Origin: Bacillota bacterium
GTDB lineage: Bacteria; Bacillota; Clostridia; Christensenellales; Pumilibacteraceae
Assembly (NCBI GenBank): GCA_009777485.1
Contig: WRLT01000007.1
Span: 52,140-116,139, forward strand
Direction: 5' to 3'
Length of the DNA: 64,000 bases
The notes under the pieces were generated by a model, which did not search any database, was not told the DNA's origin, and saw nothing but the letters and a program-made list of their open reading frames with translations. Positions 20,222 to 27,783 of this stretch are shown here, one piece after another. Every line of letters begins with the position of its first letter. Position 1 is the first letter of the stretch. A program made the translations under genes and the position numbers.

Positions 20222-20563
20222 TTACAGCTTTTCGAAGGGTAATACTTGGCCGCCTAAGATGTGGATATGTAGGTGAAATACGGTTTGTCCGCCGTTTAAG
20301 CCTTTGTTGATAATTAAACGGTAGCCGTCGCCGTAGCCTAAGCGTTGTGCGTTTTGCGCGATGGCAAAAAAGATTTCGCCTAACTCGGCTTTTGCTTCTG
20401 CGTCTAAAAGCGAAAAGTCTGCGTAGTGTTTTTTGGGGATAGCCAAAAGATGCACTGCGGCTTTGGGGCTGATGTCGCGTATGATAATCATGCGCTTATC
20501 CTCGTACAGCTTTTCGGACGGAATTTCGTTAGCGATTATTTTACAAAATATACAGTCTTTCAT
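20222..20563 (-). CDS. HIT-family nucleotide-binding protein (HinT-like)
   Basis: 113 residues, a typical HINT protein that hydrolyses aminoacyl- or amino-linked AMP. Visible: CIFCKIIANEIPSEKLYED at the start, then the C-terminal histidine triad HLHIHILGG. Cys3/Cys6 and two His could bind zinc, as in other HIT proteins. The -10 box ends six bases before the ATG, so the AGGGG there is probably not a usable ribosome site and the mRNA may be leaderless. Confidence 0.94.
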   Translation of the reverse strand: MKDCIFCKIIANEIPSEKLYEDKRMIIIRDISPKAAVHLLAIPKKHYADFSLLDAEAKAELGEIFFAIAQNAQRLGYGDGYRLIINKGLNGGQTVFHLHIHILGGQVLPFEKL

Positions 20564-20569
20564 ACCCCT

Positions 20570-20598
20570 ATTGTACCGCGCAAATTAAGGATTGTCAA
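20570..20598 (-). promoter_or_regulatory. Promoter of the HIT gene (predicted leaderless)
   Basis: Minus strand TTGACA (20598-20593), a 17-base spacer and TACAAT (20575-20570), with six bases to the ATG. The -35 box lies within the last codons of the upstream membrane-protein gene. Confidence 0.75.
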
Positions 20599-21049
20599 GC
20601 ATAGATTTTGTGCGTTTGCAGGTTTTTACTACCTGTACGATAACCGCAACCATACCTATCAGCGCAAGTGAAAAATCTATAACACACATTACCGACATAA
20701 AAATTTCTAAGGATTTAGGGCGAACGAGTATTGCTGACGGATAACAATAACCTCTAAAAGCACACCATGTACCTAATAACAGCCATACGAATATCCATAA
20801 AACAACTACGCCGATTTTAGAAACCGATTTATTGTTTTTATGCCGATAAAAAAGTATACCGCCTAGTACAAAATAAAACACGGCACAGCTTAGCATACAT
20901 AAGAAAATTATACTAATTAAAGCACCAACCATACCGTAAAACTGAAAATACGCTATCATACTTATGCTGTTGACTATAATCAAAAACGCCAACACAACCA
21001 TAAACCTTTGAAAATGGCTAAGCTTATATTTTTTAATTTCTTTCTCCAT
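20585..21049 (-). CDS. Small multispan membrane protein
   Basis: 154 residues with about four hydrophobic spans (near residues 14-36, 38-68, 82-100 and 118-142) and short polar loops; Lys-rich N-terminus. No family recognised. GAGGTGATAA provides a good ribosome site before the ATG at 21049. It has a strong own promoter pointing leftward, and the next element to the right is the E1 hairpin. Confidence 0.75.
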   Translation of the reverse strand: MEKEIKKYKLSHFQRFMVVLAFLIIVNSISMIAYFQFYGMVGALISIIFLCMLSCAVFYFVLGGILFYRHKNNKSVSKIGVVVLWIFVWLLLGTWCAFRGYCYPSAILVRPKSLEIFMSVMCVIDFSLALIGMVAVIVQVVKTCKRTKSMLDNP

Positions 21050-21087
21050 TTATCACCTCGTATATGTTGCACTTACTTAGTATATTT

Positions 21088-21116
21088 ATTATAGGTTAAG
21101 TTTTCATTTGTGTCAA
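21088..21116 (-). promoter_or_regulatory. Promoter of the membrane-protein gene
   Basis: Minus strand TTGACA (21116-21111), a 17-base spacer and a perfect TATAAT (21093-21088), about 30 bases of leader to the ATG. Confidence 0.8.
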
Positions 21117-21133
21117 TAGTTTTTTAACGCGCA

Positions 21134-21262
21134 GCTGTCCGTTAAATTGCGGGGTCAGCCGTACAACAGTTTATTTTTTTGCGCGTGCCGCGTACCTAGA
21201 TGTACGCAAGCGCGCAAAAAAATAAAGCGTAGTGCGGATCACCCCGCAATTTAACGGACAGC
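21134..21262. repeat. Long hairpin element E1 (129 bp)
   Basis: A near-perfect long palindrome in the 303-base gap between two divergent genes. The outer arms of 22 bases (GCTGTCCGTTAAATTGCGGG and two more) match exactly at 21134-21155 and 21241-21262. An inner 16-base stem TTTATTTTTTTGCGCG/CGCGCAAAAAAATAAA and an apex hairpin GCGTAC-CTAGAT-GTACGC complete it. Copies with the same apex and different arms occur at 39370, 40319 and 48247. E1 and E3 share the inner flank CAGCCGTRCAACAG. Confidence 0.92.
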
Positions 21263-21302
21263 AAAAAAAATCACAAATCTAATTACCAACTCATAAAATA
21301 TC

Positions 21303-21331
21303 TTGCACAGTTTTGTATTATGTGGTACAAT
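21303..21331 (+). promoter_or_regulatory. Promoter of asd-dapA-dapB
   Basis: TTGCAC (21303-21308), a 17-base spacer and TACAAT (21326-21331); short leader with GGGAG before the asd ATG at 21353. No lysine riboswitch-like structure is visible between E1 and the start. Confidence 0.72.
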
Positions 21332-21352
21332 AGCCGTTGGGAGATTGTTTGT

Positions 21353-22351
21353 ATGAAAAAATCCTATACTATTGCGGTTGTGGGCGCGACGGGCTTAGTC
21401 GGGCGTAAGATGCTAGAAGTTATGCAGGAGCGCGGCTTAGCGGTTGATAACCTTTATCCGTTTGCTTCGGCGCGCAGTGCGGGCAAGGTTATCCGTTACG
21501 ATAACCGCGATTTTACTGTACTTGAATTAACGGAAGAAAACGTAAAAAAACATTCATACGATTTTGCGGTGTTTTCGGCGGGCGGCGAAACTAGCGGCAC
21601 TTTTGCGCCGATATTTGCTAAAACGGGCTGTGTGGTGGTGGATAATTCCAGCCGCTGGCGCATGGACAATTCTGTGCCTTTGGTAGTGCCTGAGGTAAAC
21701 GCGGACGCTTTAGCGGGACACAACAACATTATCGCCAACCCCAACTGTTCTACCATTCAGGCGGTTGCCGTGTTAGGCCCGCTGCATAAAAAGTACGGGA
21801 TTTCGCGCATTGTGTATTCTACGTATCAGGCGGTTTCGGGCGCGGGCATTGCAGGCTGTGAGGATTTAGAAAACGGCGCGAAGGGGCTGCCGCCTAAAAA
21901 GTTCACGCGTCCGATTTACGCTAATTTAATTCCGCAAATCGATGTGTTTTTAGAAAACGGCTACACGAAAGAGGAAGAAAAAATGATATTGGAAACGCGC
22001 AAGATTTTAGCGGATGAGGGCTTGCGCATTACTGCCACTACCGTGCGCGTGCCGGTTTTTAACGGGCATAGCGAAAGCGTAAACATTGAGTTTAAAAAGC
22101 CCGTAACCTTGCAAGGCGTGTTAGAAACGCTTAAAGCGGCAAAGGGTGTGGTGGTAAAGGAAAACCCCGCAGACTTCCCTACTCCGTTGGATTGCAGCGG
22201 GCGCGACGAGGTTTTTGTGGGCAGGGTTCGCTTAGATTCGTCGGTTAAAAGCGGCGTTAATCTTTGGATTGTAGCCGATAATATCCGCAAGGGTGCGGCG
22301 ACTAACACGGTGCAAATCGTGGAGGAATTGATAAGGAGAAGCGGCACATGA
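21353..22351 (+). CDS. asd: Aspartate-semialdehyde dehydrogenase
   Basis: 332 residues from the ATG at 21353 (MKKSYTIAVVGATGLVGRKM), preferred over an earlier in-frame ATG because GGGAG lies nine bases ahead. It makes aspartate semialdehyde for lysine, threonine and methionine. The NADP-binding GATGLVG, the catalytic Cys in NPNCSTIQAV and the catalytic His in FNGHSESV are present. It is first in asd-dapA-dapB and overlaps dapA by four bases; the dapA ribosome site lies in its last codons. Confidence 0.96.
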   Translation: MKKSYTIAVVGATGLVGRKMLEVMQERGLAVDNLYPFASARSAGKVIRYDNRDFTVLELTEENVKKHSYDFAVFSAGGETSGTFAPIFAKTGCVVVDNSSRWRMDNSVPLVVPEVNADALAGHNNIIANPNCSTIQAVAVLGPLHKKYGISRIVYSTYQAVSGAGIAGCEDLENGAKGLPPKKFTRPIYANLIPQIDVFLENGYTKEEEKMILETRKILADEGLRITATTVRVPVFNGHSESVNIEFKKPVTLQGVLETLKAAKGVVVKENPADFPTPLDCSGRDEVFVGRVRLDSSVKSGVNLWIVADNIRKGAATNTVQIVEELIRRSGT

Positions 22352-23232
22352 GTTTATTTAAGGGCAGCGGCGTTGCGATGGTTACCGCGTTTTCGGACAG
22401 CGGCATAAACTACGGCGCGCAGGAAAAAATTATTCAGCATATCCTGCAAGGCGGAACAAACGCGATTTTTGTTTGCGGAACCACAGGAGAGCCTAGCACC
22501 ATGACGGCGGCTGAGCGCGAAGCTTTACTGGACTTTACTATCAAGACGGTAAATAAGCGCGTACCTGTGTATGCGGGCAGCGGCGGCAATAATACTGCCG
22601 AAACCGTGAGGTTTTCGCGCCGTTGCCAGGATATCGGTGCGGACGGGCTGATGGTAGTTACCCCCTACTACAACAAATGTACGCAAAACGGTTTGGTGCA
22701 GCATTACGCGGCAATCGGTGAGGCGGTTAATATTCCGATTATTGCCTACAACGTGCCTGGCCGCACGGGTGTTGATATTAAGCCCGAAACGGCGGCGCGG
22801 TTGGCGCAAATCAAAAACATTCGCGCTATTAAAGAGGCTAGCGGCGATATTCACCAAATATCCGAAACTATGCGCTTAACGCAAGGCAAGCTAATCACGT
22901 ACAGCGGCGACGATTCGTTAACCTTGCCTGCCGTTGCATTGGGCGCGGCGGGCGTTGTATCGGTTGCGGCTAATGTTATTCCCGATAAAGTTAGCCTTTT
23001 AACTAAGCTTGCGTTAGACGGAAAATTTAGCGCGGCAGCCAAAGAACATTTTGCCGCTGCCCCGCTGATGAAACTTTTGTTTTGCGAGGTTAATCCTATT
23101 CCTGTAAAAAAGGCTTTGCAGTTTTTAGGCTTTGATGCGGGTATTCCCCGTTTGCCGCTTACCGAAATGGAAAAGGAAAACGCGGTTCTGTTGCATGCGG
23201 AAATGCAAAGGCTAGGGCTTATAAAATCATAA
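22348..23232 (+). CDS. dapA: 4-hydroxy-tetrahydrodipicolinate synthase
   Basis: 294 residues. It condenses pyruvate with aspartate semialdehyde. TIM barrel with GTTGEPSTM (pyruvate site), the proton-relay Tyr in TPYYNKCTQ, AYNVPGRTG and the Schiff-base Lys in RAIKEASGD. It starts at an ATGA overlap with asd, with AAGGAGAAG eight bases upstream. Second gene of the diaminopimelate operon, feeding both lysine and peptidoglycan synthesis. Confidence 0.97.
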   Translation: MSLFKGSGVAMVTAFSDSGINYGAQEKIIQHILQGGTNAIFVCGTTGEPSTMTAAEREALLDFTIKTVNKRVPVYAGSGGNNTAETVRFSRRCQDIGADGLMVVTPYYNKCTQNGLVQHYAAIGEAVNIPIIAYNVPGRTGVDIKPETAARLAQIKNIRAIKEASGDIHQISETMRLTQGKLITYSGDDSLTLPAVALGAAGVVSVAANVIPDKVSLLTKLALDGKFSAAAKEHFAAAPLMKLLFCEVNPIPVKKALQFLGFDAGIPRLPLTEMEKENAVLLHAEMQRLGLIKS

Positions 23233-23246
23233 AAAGGACGAATGAT

Positions 23247-23993
23247 ATGATTAAGTTGTTTTTAGTCGGTATCGACGGAAAAATGGGGCGCACGATTTGT
23301 AAGCGCGTTTCCGAAATTGACGGATTTGAAATTGCGGGCGGGTTTGATAAAATTCCCGACATGGATTATAAGGTTTTTACCGATATTAAGCACATAGATG
23401 CGCCGTTTGATGCGGTGATTGATTTTTCGCGCCCCGAAACACTGGACGCGGTAATTAAAATTGCGGACAAGTTTAAAAAGCCTACGGTGATTGCCACAAC
23501 GGGCTATTCGGACAAGGATTTGGCGCGTATCCGCGAATTAAGCAAAAAAATCCCTGTGTTTTTATCGGGCAATATGAGTGTCGGTATTCATATGATGCGG
23601 CGGCTTGTGCAAGAGGCGGCGCAAAAGCTTTGGGGCGAATTTGATATCGAAATTATAGAAAAGCATCATAATCAAAAAATTGACGCGCCTAGCGGTACGG
23701 CAAAAATGTTGGGGCAAACCGTGCAGGACGCCGTTGGTGGAAAAGCAAAATTTATCTACGGGCGCGAGGGCGCGGACGCTAAAAGGCAAAGCGATGAGGT
23801 TGCCGTTCACACGGTGCGCGGCGGCACGATTGTAGGCGAACATGAGGTTATTTTTGCAGGCAACGACGAAGTAATCACTGTTTCGCACGCTGCCCTATCC
23901 CGCGCGATTTTTGCGGACGGCGCAATAAAAGCGGCAGGCTTTTTATTAAACAAGCCCGCAGGATTATACGAAATGAAGGATATGATTGGGTAG
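23247..23993 (+). CDS. dapB: 4-hydroxy-tetrahydrodipicolinate reductase
   Basis: 248 residues. NAD(P)H-dependent reductase after DapA. N-terminal dinucleotide loop GIDGKMGRTICKRV, then TTGYSDKDL, and the substrate-binding signature EKHHNQKIDAPSGTA with the catalytic His-His-Lys. AAAGGAC lies eight bases before the ATG, 14 bases after dapA. The later genes of the branch are not here, but lysA is at 60.4-61.8 kb. Confidence 0.97.
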   Translation: MIKLFLVGIDGKMGRTICKRVSEIDGFEIAGGFDKIPDMDYKVFTDIKHIDAPFDAVIDFSRPETLDAVIKIADKFKKPTVIATTGYSDKDLARIRELSKKIPVFLSGNMSVGIHMMRRLVQEAAQKLWGEFDIEIIEKHHNQKIDAPSGTAKMLGQTVQDAVGGKAKFIYGREGADAKRQSDEVAVHTVRGGTIVGEHEVIFAGNDEVITVSHAALSRAIFADGAIKAAGFLLNKPAGLYEMKDMIG

Positions 23994-24030
23994 TAATTAC
24001 AAAGCATGAAATTTTTTTAAGAGGTGTATT

Positions 24031-24555
24031 ATGGAATTTAAGAAAAACTTATTATATGAAATTTATCTTAACGATAACGATAGTTCCGATTTGATAGATA
24101 TTGGCTTTTTCATTGCACAAGATGATGAATATGCCGTTTTTCAGTGTGTAAGCCATGACGGTCTTGCAGGCGGTTTTTTGCTAATAAAAATTGAAACCAT
24201 ATGGAATTTGCAATCTAATACCGTTACCTGTCAAGGACTGCAAAAACTAATAAAATATCACAAAACTACTTTTGAAAACCTTTCGTTCAAAACAAAAAAT
24301 TTGAAAAAAGAGTTTCTGACACTTGCAAAAGATACTCGCGGCATTGTGGGGATTGAACTTAGGGATTCCGACAGTATTGATTTATTTGGTTTTATTGAAA
24401 GTATCTCGGACGATTATGTAACCACCTTAGAAATTACAACTGACGGTTATCCCGACGGAAACGGACAATGCAGGTTTTTTGAAATTACAAAGGTGTCTAT
24501 GAATGCCAACAAGCATAGAAAATACAAGCTGCTGTTTGAAATTAACAGTAAGTAA
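24031..24555 (+). CDS. Hypothetical protein
   Basis: 174 residues, soluble, no recognised family. Beta-rich with acidic patches: NDNDSSDLIDIGFFIAQDDE, then LRDSDSIDLFGFIESISDDYVT resembles the first part, so the protein may contain two copies of one small domain (about residues 10-90 and 105-170). AGAGG lies before the ATG. The gene is AT-rich relative to dapB and may be accessory. Confidence 0.7.
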   Translation: MEFKKNLLYEIYLNDNDSSDLIDIGFFIAQDDEYAVFQCVSHDGLAGGFLLIKIETIWNLQSNTVTCQGLQKLIKYHKTTFENLSFKTKNLKKEFLTLAKDTRGIVGIELRDSDSIDLFGFIESISDDYVTTLEITTDGYPDGNGQCRFFEITKVSMNANKHRKYKLLFEINSK

Positions 24556-24632
24556 AAAGTCTACATGGAAAATGAGAAGAAATCAACTTTATGGGATTTT
24601 AGCCACATATACTGGGATAAGGATTGAGTGTA

Positions 24633-25166
24633 ATGACAAAACAAGCGTGTATAGAATATATTGCCCCTATATTAAAAGCAGATGGATATCTAAGAGAGAA
24701 GAATAGTTGGTATAAAGAAAATGGGGATATGTTATTTTGTATACAAATTCAAAGTTCTCAATGGGCTAAAGACGACTATTTTTGTAATCTAATGATAAGC
24801 GTTAAAGGCTATTTTGACCCGATAACAATAAAAAAGTTAAACTATTTTTCTTATTCGCCAGGTTGGATAATTTATTTAGGGCTTTTTAATGGTTTATTGG
24901 TTCAAGAAAATATTCCACCCTCTGTATTTCTAAAAAAAGCTCGGTTTTTTTTCGACACACTTTCTTCTAAAGAAAGAATCAAAGCTTTATACAAAATGCA
25001 AAAAAAACACAGCACGCAATTTCGTGGCACTGAATTTCGTGTATATTGTGAATCAAAATTCACAAAAGAAGAAGAAAAAAGACTCCATGCCGAACTGGGT
25101 ATGGCATGGAAAAAGTGGGGTGCGCAACAAAGATTCTTTGAGAGAATGAATGAAAAATGGGATTAA
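24633..25166 (+). CDS. DUF4304-like protein
   Basis: 177 residues from the ATG at 24633 (AAGGA nine bases upstream), preferred to a TTG nine bases earlier. The pattern LKADGYLREKNSWYKENGDMLFCIQIQSSQW with a later FCNLMISVKG fits DUF4304 proteins (a basic region, then KxxxxWYR and beta strands); this is recognition by eye. AT-rich and charged, it ends with a helical KEEEKRLHAEL tail. A 20-codon ORF (24565-24627) lies just upstream and is not convincing. Confidence 0.6.
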   Translation: MTKQACIEYIAPILKADGYLREKNSWYKENGDMLFCIQIQSSQWAKDDYFCNLMISVKGYFDPITIKKLNYFSYSPGWIIYLGLFNGLLVQENIPPSVFLKKARFFFDTLSSKERIKALYKMQKKHSTQFRGTEFRVYCESKFTKEEEKRLHAELGMAWKKWGAQQRFFERMNEKWD

Positions 25167-25171
25167 TTTTT

Positions 25172-27562
25172 TTATAATTTTACGTCTAATACCACTACCT
25201 TGCCGCCGGGTAAATCTAAGCTTGATATTAGGGCGGTTTCGGGGTCGAATTTTTCGGTTCCTAATGCTTTGGTGCGTTTTGCGCCTTTGGGAAGCTGCAC
25301 GTTGATACGGGTAGCTTTTTTTGCTTTTAGCTTGGCGGTTAAACTGCCTTTTCGGATATTCCACGACATTTCGGTAATTTCTACGCCTGCGCGTGTTAAA
25401 AAGCCGTCTATGCTGCCCTCGCTCATTGCCGACGGCACGGCGGGCAGCAGCTTAATGGTTTGCGAGTCGGATTGCACCAGCATTTCCTGCAACGCGCCCG
25501 TAATGCCCATATTAGGCTCTACGGTGTAGCTTGCCCATGTTTCGATTTTGCCAAAGCCTATGCCGCGCCAATCGGATTCGGCAAAAATTAAGTTATTCAT
25601 TGCCATAGCGCGAACCGCCGCCGTAAGGCTTTCGATGCCGCCGTCCCCATCGCCTAATCTTGCGGAAATGCTTGCAAAGCGCGTTAGGGTTTGCGCGGTT
25701 TGATTTTGCCCCGCCAAAGGCAGTTTCTTTTTGAGGGTGTTTTCGAAAGCTTTTTTTAACTCGGGGCTGCGCTCGTCTACCTCTACGCCCGGAAATACGG
25801 GGTAAAACTGTGCGGTGGAGGCGGAGGCGGGATTGTCTTGGTAGCGCACGTCGCAGTATTCGCTTACCGTATTATCGTCGGATATTTGGTAGCGCGGAAT
25901 GCGCGTAAGCATATCTTTCCATTTAGGAATGTCGGATTTGTTTGCGCTAGCCGTTTCGCTGCCCTCGACAAGATTTTTTAATAGCTCTTTAATGATAGCA
26001 AAATCTATTGCCGAATTGCGCGCTACTTCCATAGTTTCGCCGTTTACTACATAATTGCCCGGCGTGGTATCGGGAGAATATGAAGGGCTTGCCTCGTATA
26101 AGGAATCTCCGCGCACCTTTAAGAAGTTTTCGTAAAACATCGCCGCCTCTTTCATAAACGGCAGGGCGCGGTCTTTTAAAAATTTAACATCGCCCGTCAT
26201 GCAGTAATACTCGTAAAATAATTTTGATATCCAACCCGCCGCGCCGGTGAAATGAATAACGCGCGGCTCTACCGACCCTAGCACGCCCGTGCCGTGCGCC
26301 ATAACAGACGGAACAAAAATTCCGCGACAGCCGTATAGGCGCGACGCGTTTTTGCGCAAATCGTTTATCACGCTTTCGTAATAGGTAAATACGCTTAATA
26401 AATATTCGGTAAGGTTGCCTGTTAAGCAATGTCCGTAGATAGTTTGCAAGCTTCCTGCCGCCGTAATTTGGCTGTTTTGCGCCTTGAAATCGCCGCACCA
26501 TAAACCGCACGGCGCAAGCGGACGCGAAACGGGACTAGAACCCGATATCATTAAATAGCGGCCGTATGCCCAAAGTTTTTCTATTAAGGCGGGCGGCATT
26601 TCGCCCGTTTCAAAGGCACGGGCAAGCAGCTTGTCGGCGTACTCGTCGCGCTCGTCCGCGCCTAAATCTAACTCTGCGCTGTTAAACAATTTATTGTGCA
26701 AAGGCGTATGCTCTTTTAGCAGCTTTTCGTAAGTGGATTTAATGGACTTTAATTCTAGGTTTAATTCTTTCCATGCCTTTTCGCGCTGAGTTTCTACAAA
26801 CGGTTTTAACAGTACCAACACCTTGTCTGCGCCCTTTATGGTAATGCCTGTGGGTGATACTACCTGCGAACCGCCGTAGTGGTTGATAAAGGCGACACAG
26901 CCGAATTCGGTAGCGTTATCTGAACGCGCCGAAAAATACATAAAATAATTTTCGTACTTAACGTTGATGCCGTCGGGCAGCTTAGATACGGCGGTAGGCG
27001 TGCGCGCATTAAATTTGTCGCGCATATCCAACGAAAACGAAACCTCTATACTTTTAGGGCCTGCTTTGGTAATTTCGTAGGCGATAATCCCCTTGTCGCG
27101 CGATACAAACAAGCTGCGCTCAAAACGCGTGGTTCCGTCCTTAAAGGTAACGCCGACTTCGCCGTTTTCCATATTTAAAATACGCGCGTATTCTTTAACG
27201 GGCTTATCGCTGCGCATGGACACTTTAAAATCGCACAGCGGCAGCGGATACGCCAAAACGGGACGAAACCCTTTTTGGATTAGCCCGTTAGAAAAGATTT
27301 TCTCGGCATCGCGCGGCTTGTTGTCGTCTATGGCTTTGCGGACAGCCGTTACCTTATCGGCAACGTCTTGTAATACGCCGACTTGTCCTTGCCACCATAA
27401 ATCGCTGTGGTTGATTAAAATTACGTCCTCGCCCGGTCCGCCCGATACGGACGCGCCGATTACGCCGTTGCCCGCAGGGAGCCCTTCGCGCCACGTCGAA
27501 CCCCACCAACCTGCGGGTGCGGAGAATTTTAATGCGTTTTTCGGTTTTCTGATTGTTACCAT
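25172..27562 (-). CDS. Glycoside hydrolase family 95-like protein
   Basis: 796 residues. GH95 enzymes cleave alpha-L-fucosides and related sugars. The N-terminal beta domain starts with WREGLPAGNGVIGASVSGG and INHSDLWWQGQ, close to the family pattern W.E.LP.GNG.LGA...G / LNEDTLW.G. The alpha/alpha barrel follows at about 300-690 (YLMISGSSPVSRPLAPCGLW, YEASPSYSPD) and a C-terminal beta domain. The usual catalytic Glu of the SPEN-type motif appears as Asp here (SPDTT), and there is no signal peptide, so a cytoplasmic enzyme of altered specificity or a divergent member is likely. Own promoter; GAGG upstream of the ATG. Confidence 0.75.
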   Translation of the reverse strand: MVTIRKPKNALKFSAPAGWWGSTWREGLPAGNGVIGASVSGGPGEDVILINHSDLWWQGQVGVLQDVADKVTAVRKAIDDNKPRDAEKIFSNGLIQKGFRPVLAYPLPLCDFKVSMRSDKPVKEYARILNMENGEVGVTFKDGTTRFERSLFVSRDKGIIAYEITKAGPKSIEVSFSLDMRDKFNARTPTAVSKLPDGINVKYENYFMYFSARSDNATEFGCVAFINHYGGSQVVSPTGITIKGADKVLVLLKPFVETQREKAWKELNLELKSIKSTYEKLLKEHTPLHNKLFNSAELDLGADERDEYADKLLARAFETGEMPPALIEKLWAYGRYLMISGSSPVSRPLAPCGLWCGDFKAQNSQITAAGSLQTIYGHCLTGNLTEYLLSVFTYYESVINDLRKNASRLYGCRGIFVPSVMAHGTGVLGSVEPRVIHFTGAAGWISKLFYEYYCMTGDVKFLKDRALPFMKEAAMFYENFLKVRGDSLYEASPSYSPDTTPGNYVVNGETMEVARNSAIDFAIIKELLKNLVEGSETASANKSDIPKWKDMLTRIPRYQISDDNTVSEYCDVRYQDNPASASTAQFYPVFPGVEVDERSPELKKAFENTLKKKLPLAGQNQTAQTLTRFASISARLGDGDGGIESLTAAVRAMAMNNLIFAESDWRGIGFGKIETWASYTVEPNMGITGALQEMLVQSDSQTIKLLPAVPSAMSEGSIDGFLTRAGVEITEMSWNIRKGSLTAKLKAKKATRINVQLPKGAKRTKALGTEKFDPETALISSLDLPGGKVVVLDVKL

Positions 27563-27605
27563 TCGTTGTAGAACCTCGTACTTTCCACCATATTTTCGTG
27601 TATTT

Positions 27606-27634
27606 ATTTTATCAAAAATAAAGCGTCTTGTCTA
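27606..27634 (-). promoter_or_regulatory. Promoter of the GH95-like gene
   Basis: Minus strand TAGACA (27634-27629), a 17-base spacer and TAAAAT (27611-27606); about 37 bases of leader. Confidence 0.65.
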
Positions 27635-27667
27635 GTTAAAAACGAACCATAAAGGGTATGAAATGTC

Positions 27668-27704
27668 AAAAAACGCATATTTTTTTAAAAAAATACGCGT
27701 TTTT
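27668..27704 (-). terminator. Terminator of the large membrane-protein gene
   Basis: A/T-flanked hairpin built on AAAAACGC-ATATTTTTTT and AAAAAAATACGCGTTTTTT, one mismatch, with T and A runs on both sides. It lies between the stop at 27784 and the GH95 promoter. The rest of the 221-base gap shows nothing else. Confidence 0.7.
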
Positions 27705-27783
27705 TATGATTTTTGTTTTTTTTAAGAGTTTTAGGGTTATTAAAAATTTAGATTAGCAAGCATTTTTGATACCTTGCAGACGG

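Noticed and set aside
21117..21352. Lysine riboswitch before asd
   Set aside because: The only structure is hairpin E1, which occurs in unrelated places; the short leader after the promoter has no L-box elements.
24565..24627. 20-codon ORF MENEKKSTLWDFSHIYWDKD
   Set aside because: No ribosome site and very short; could be a gene remnant but cannot be supported.
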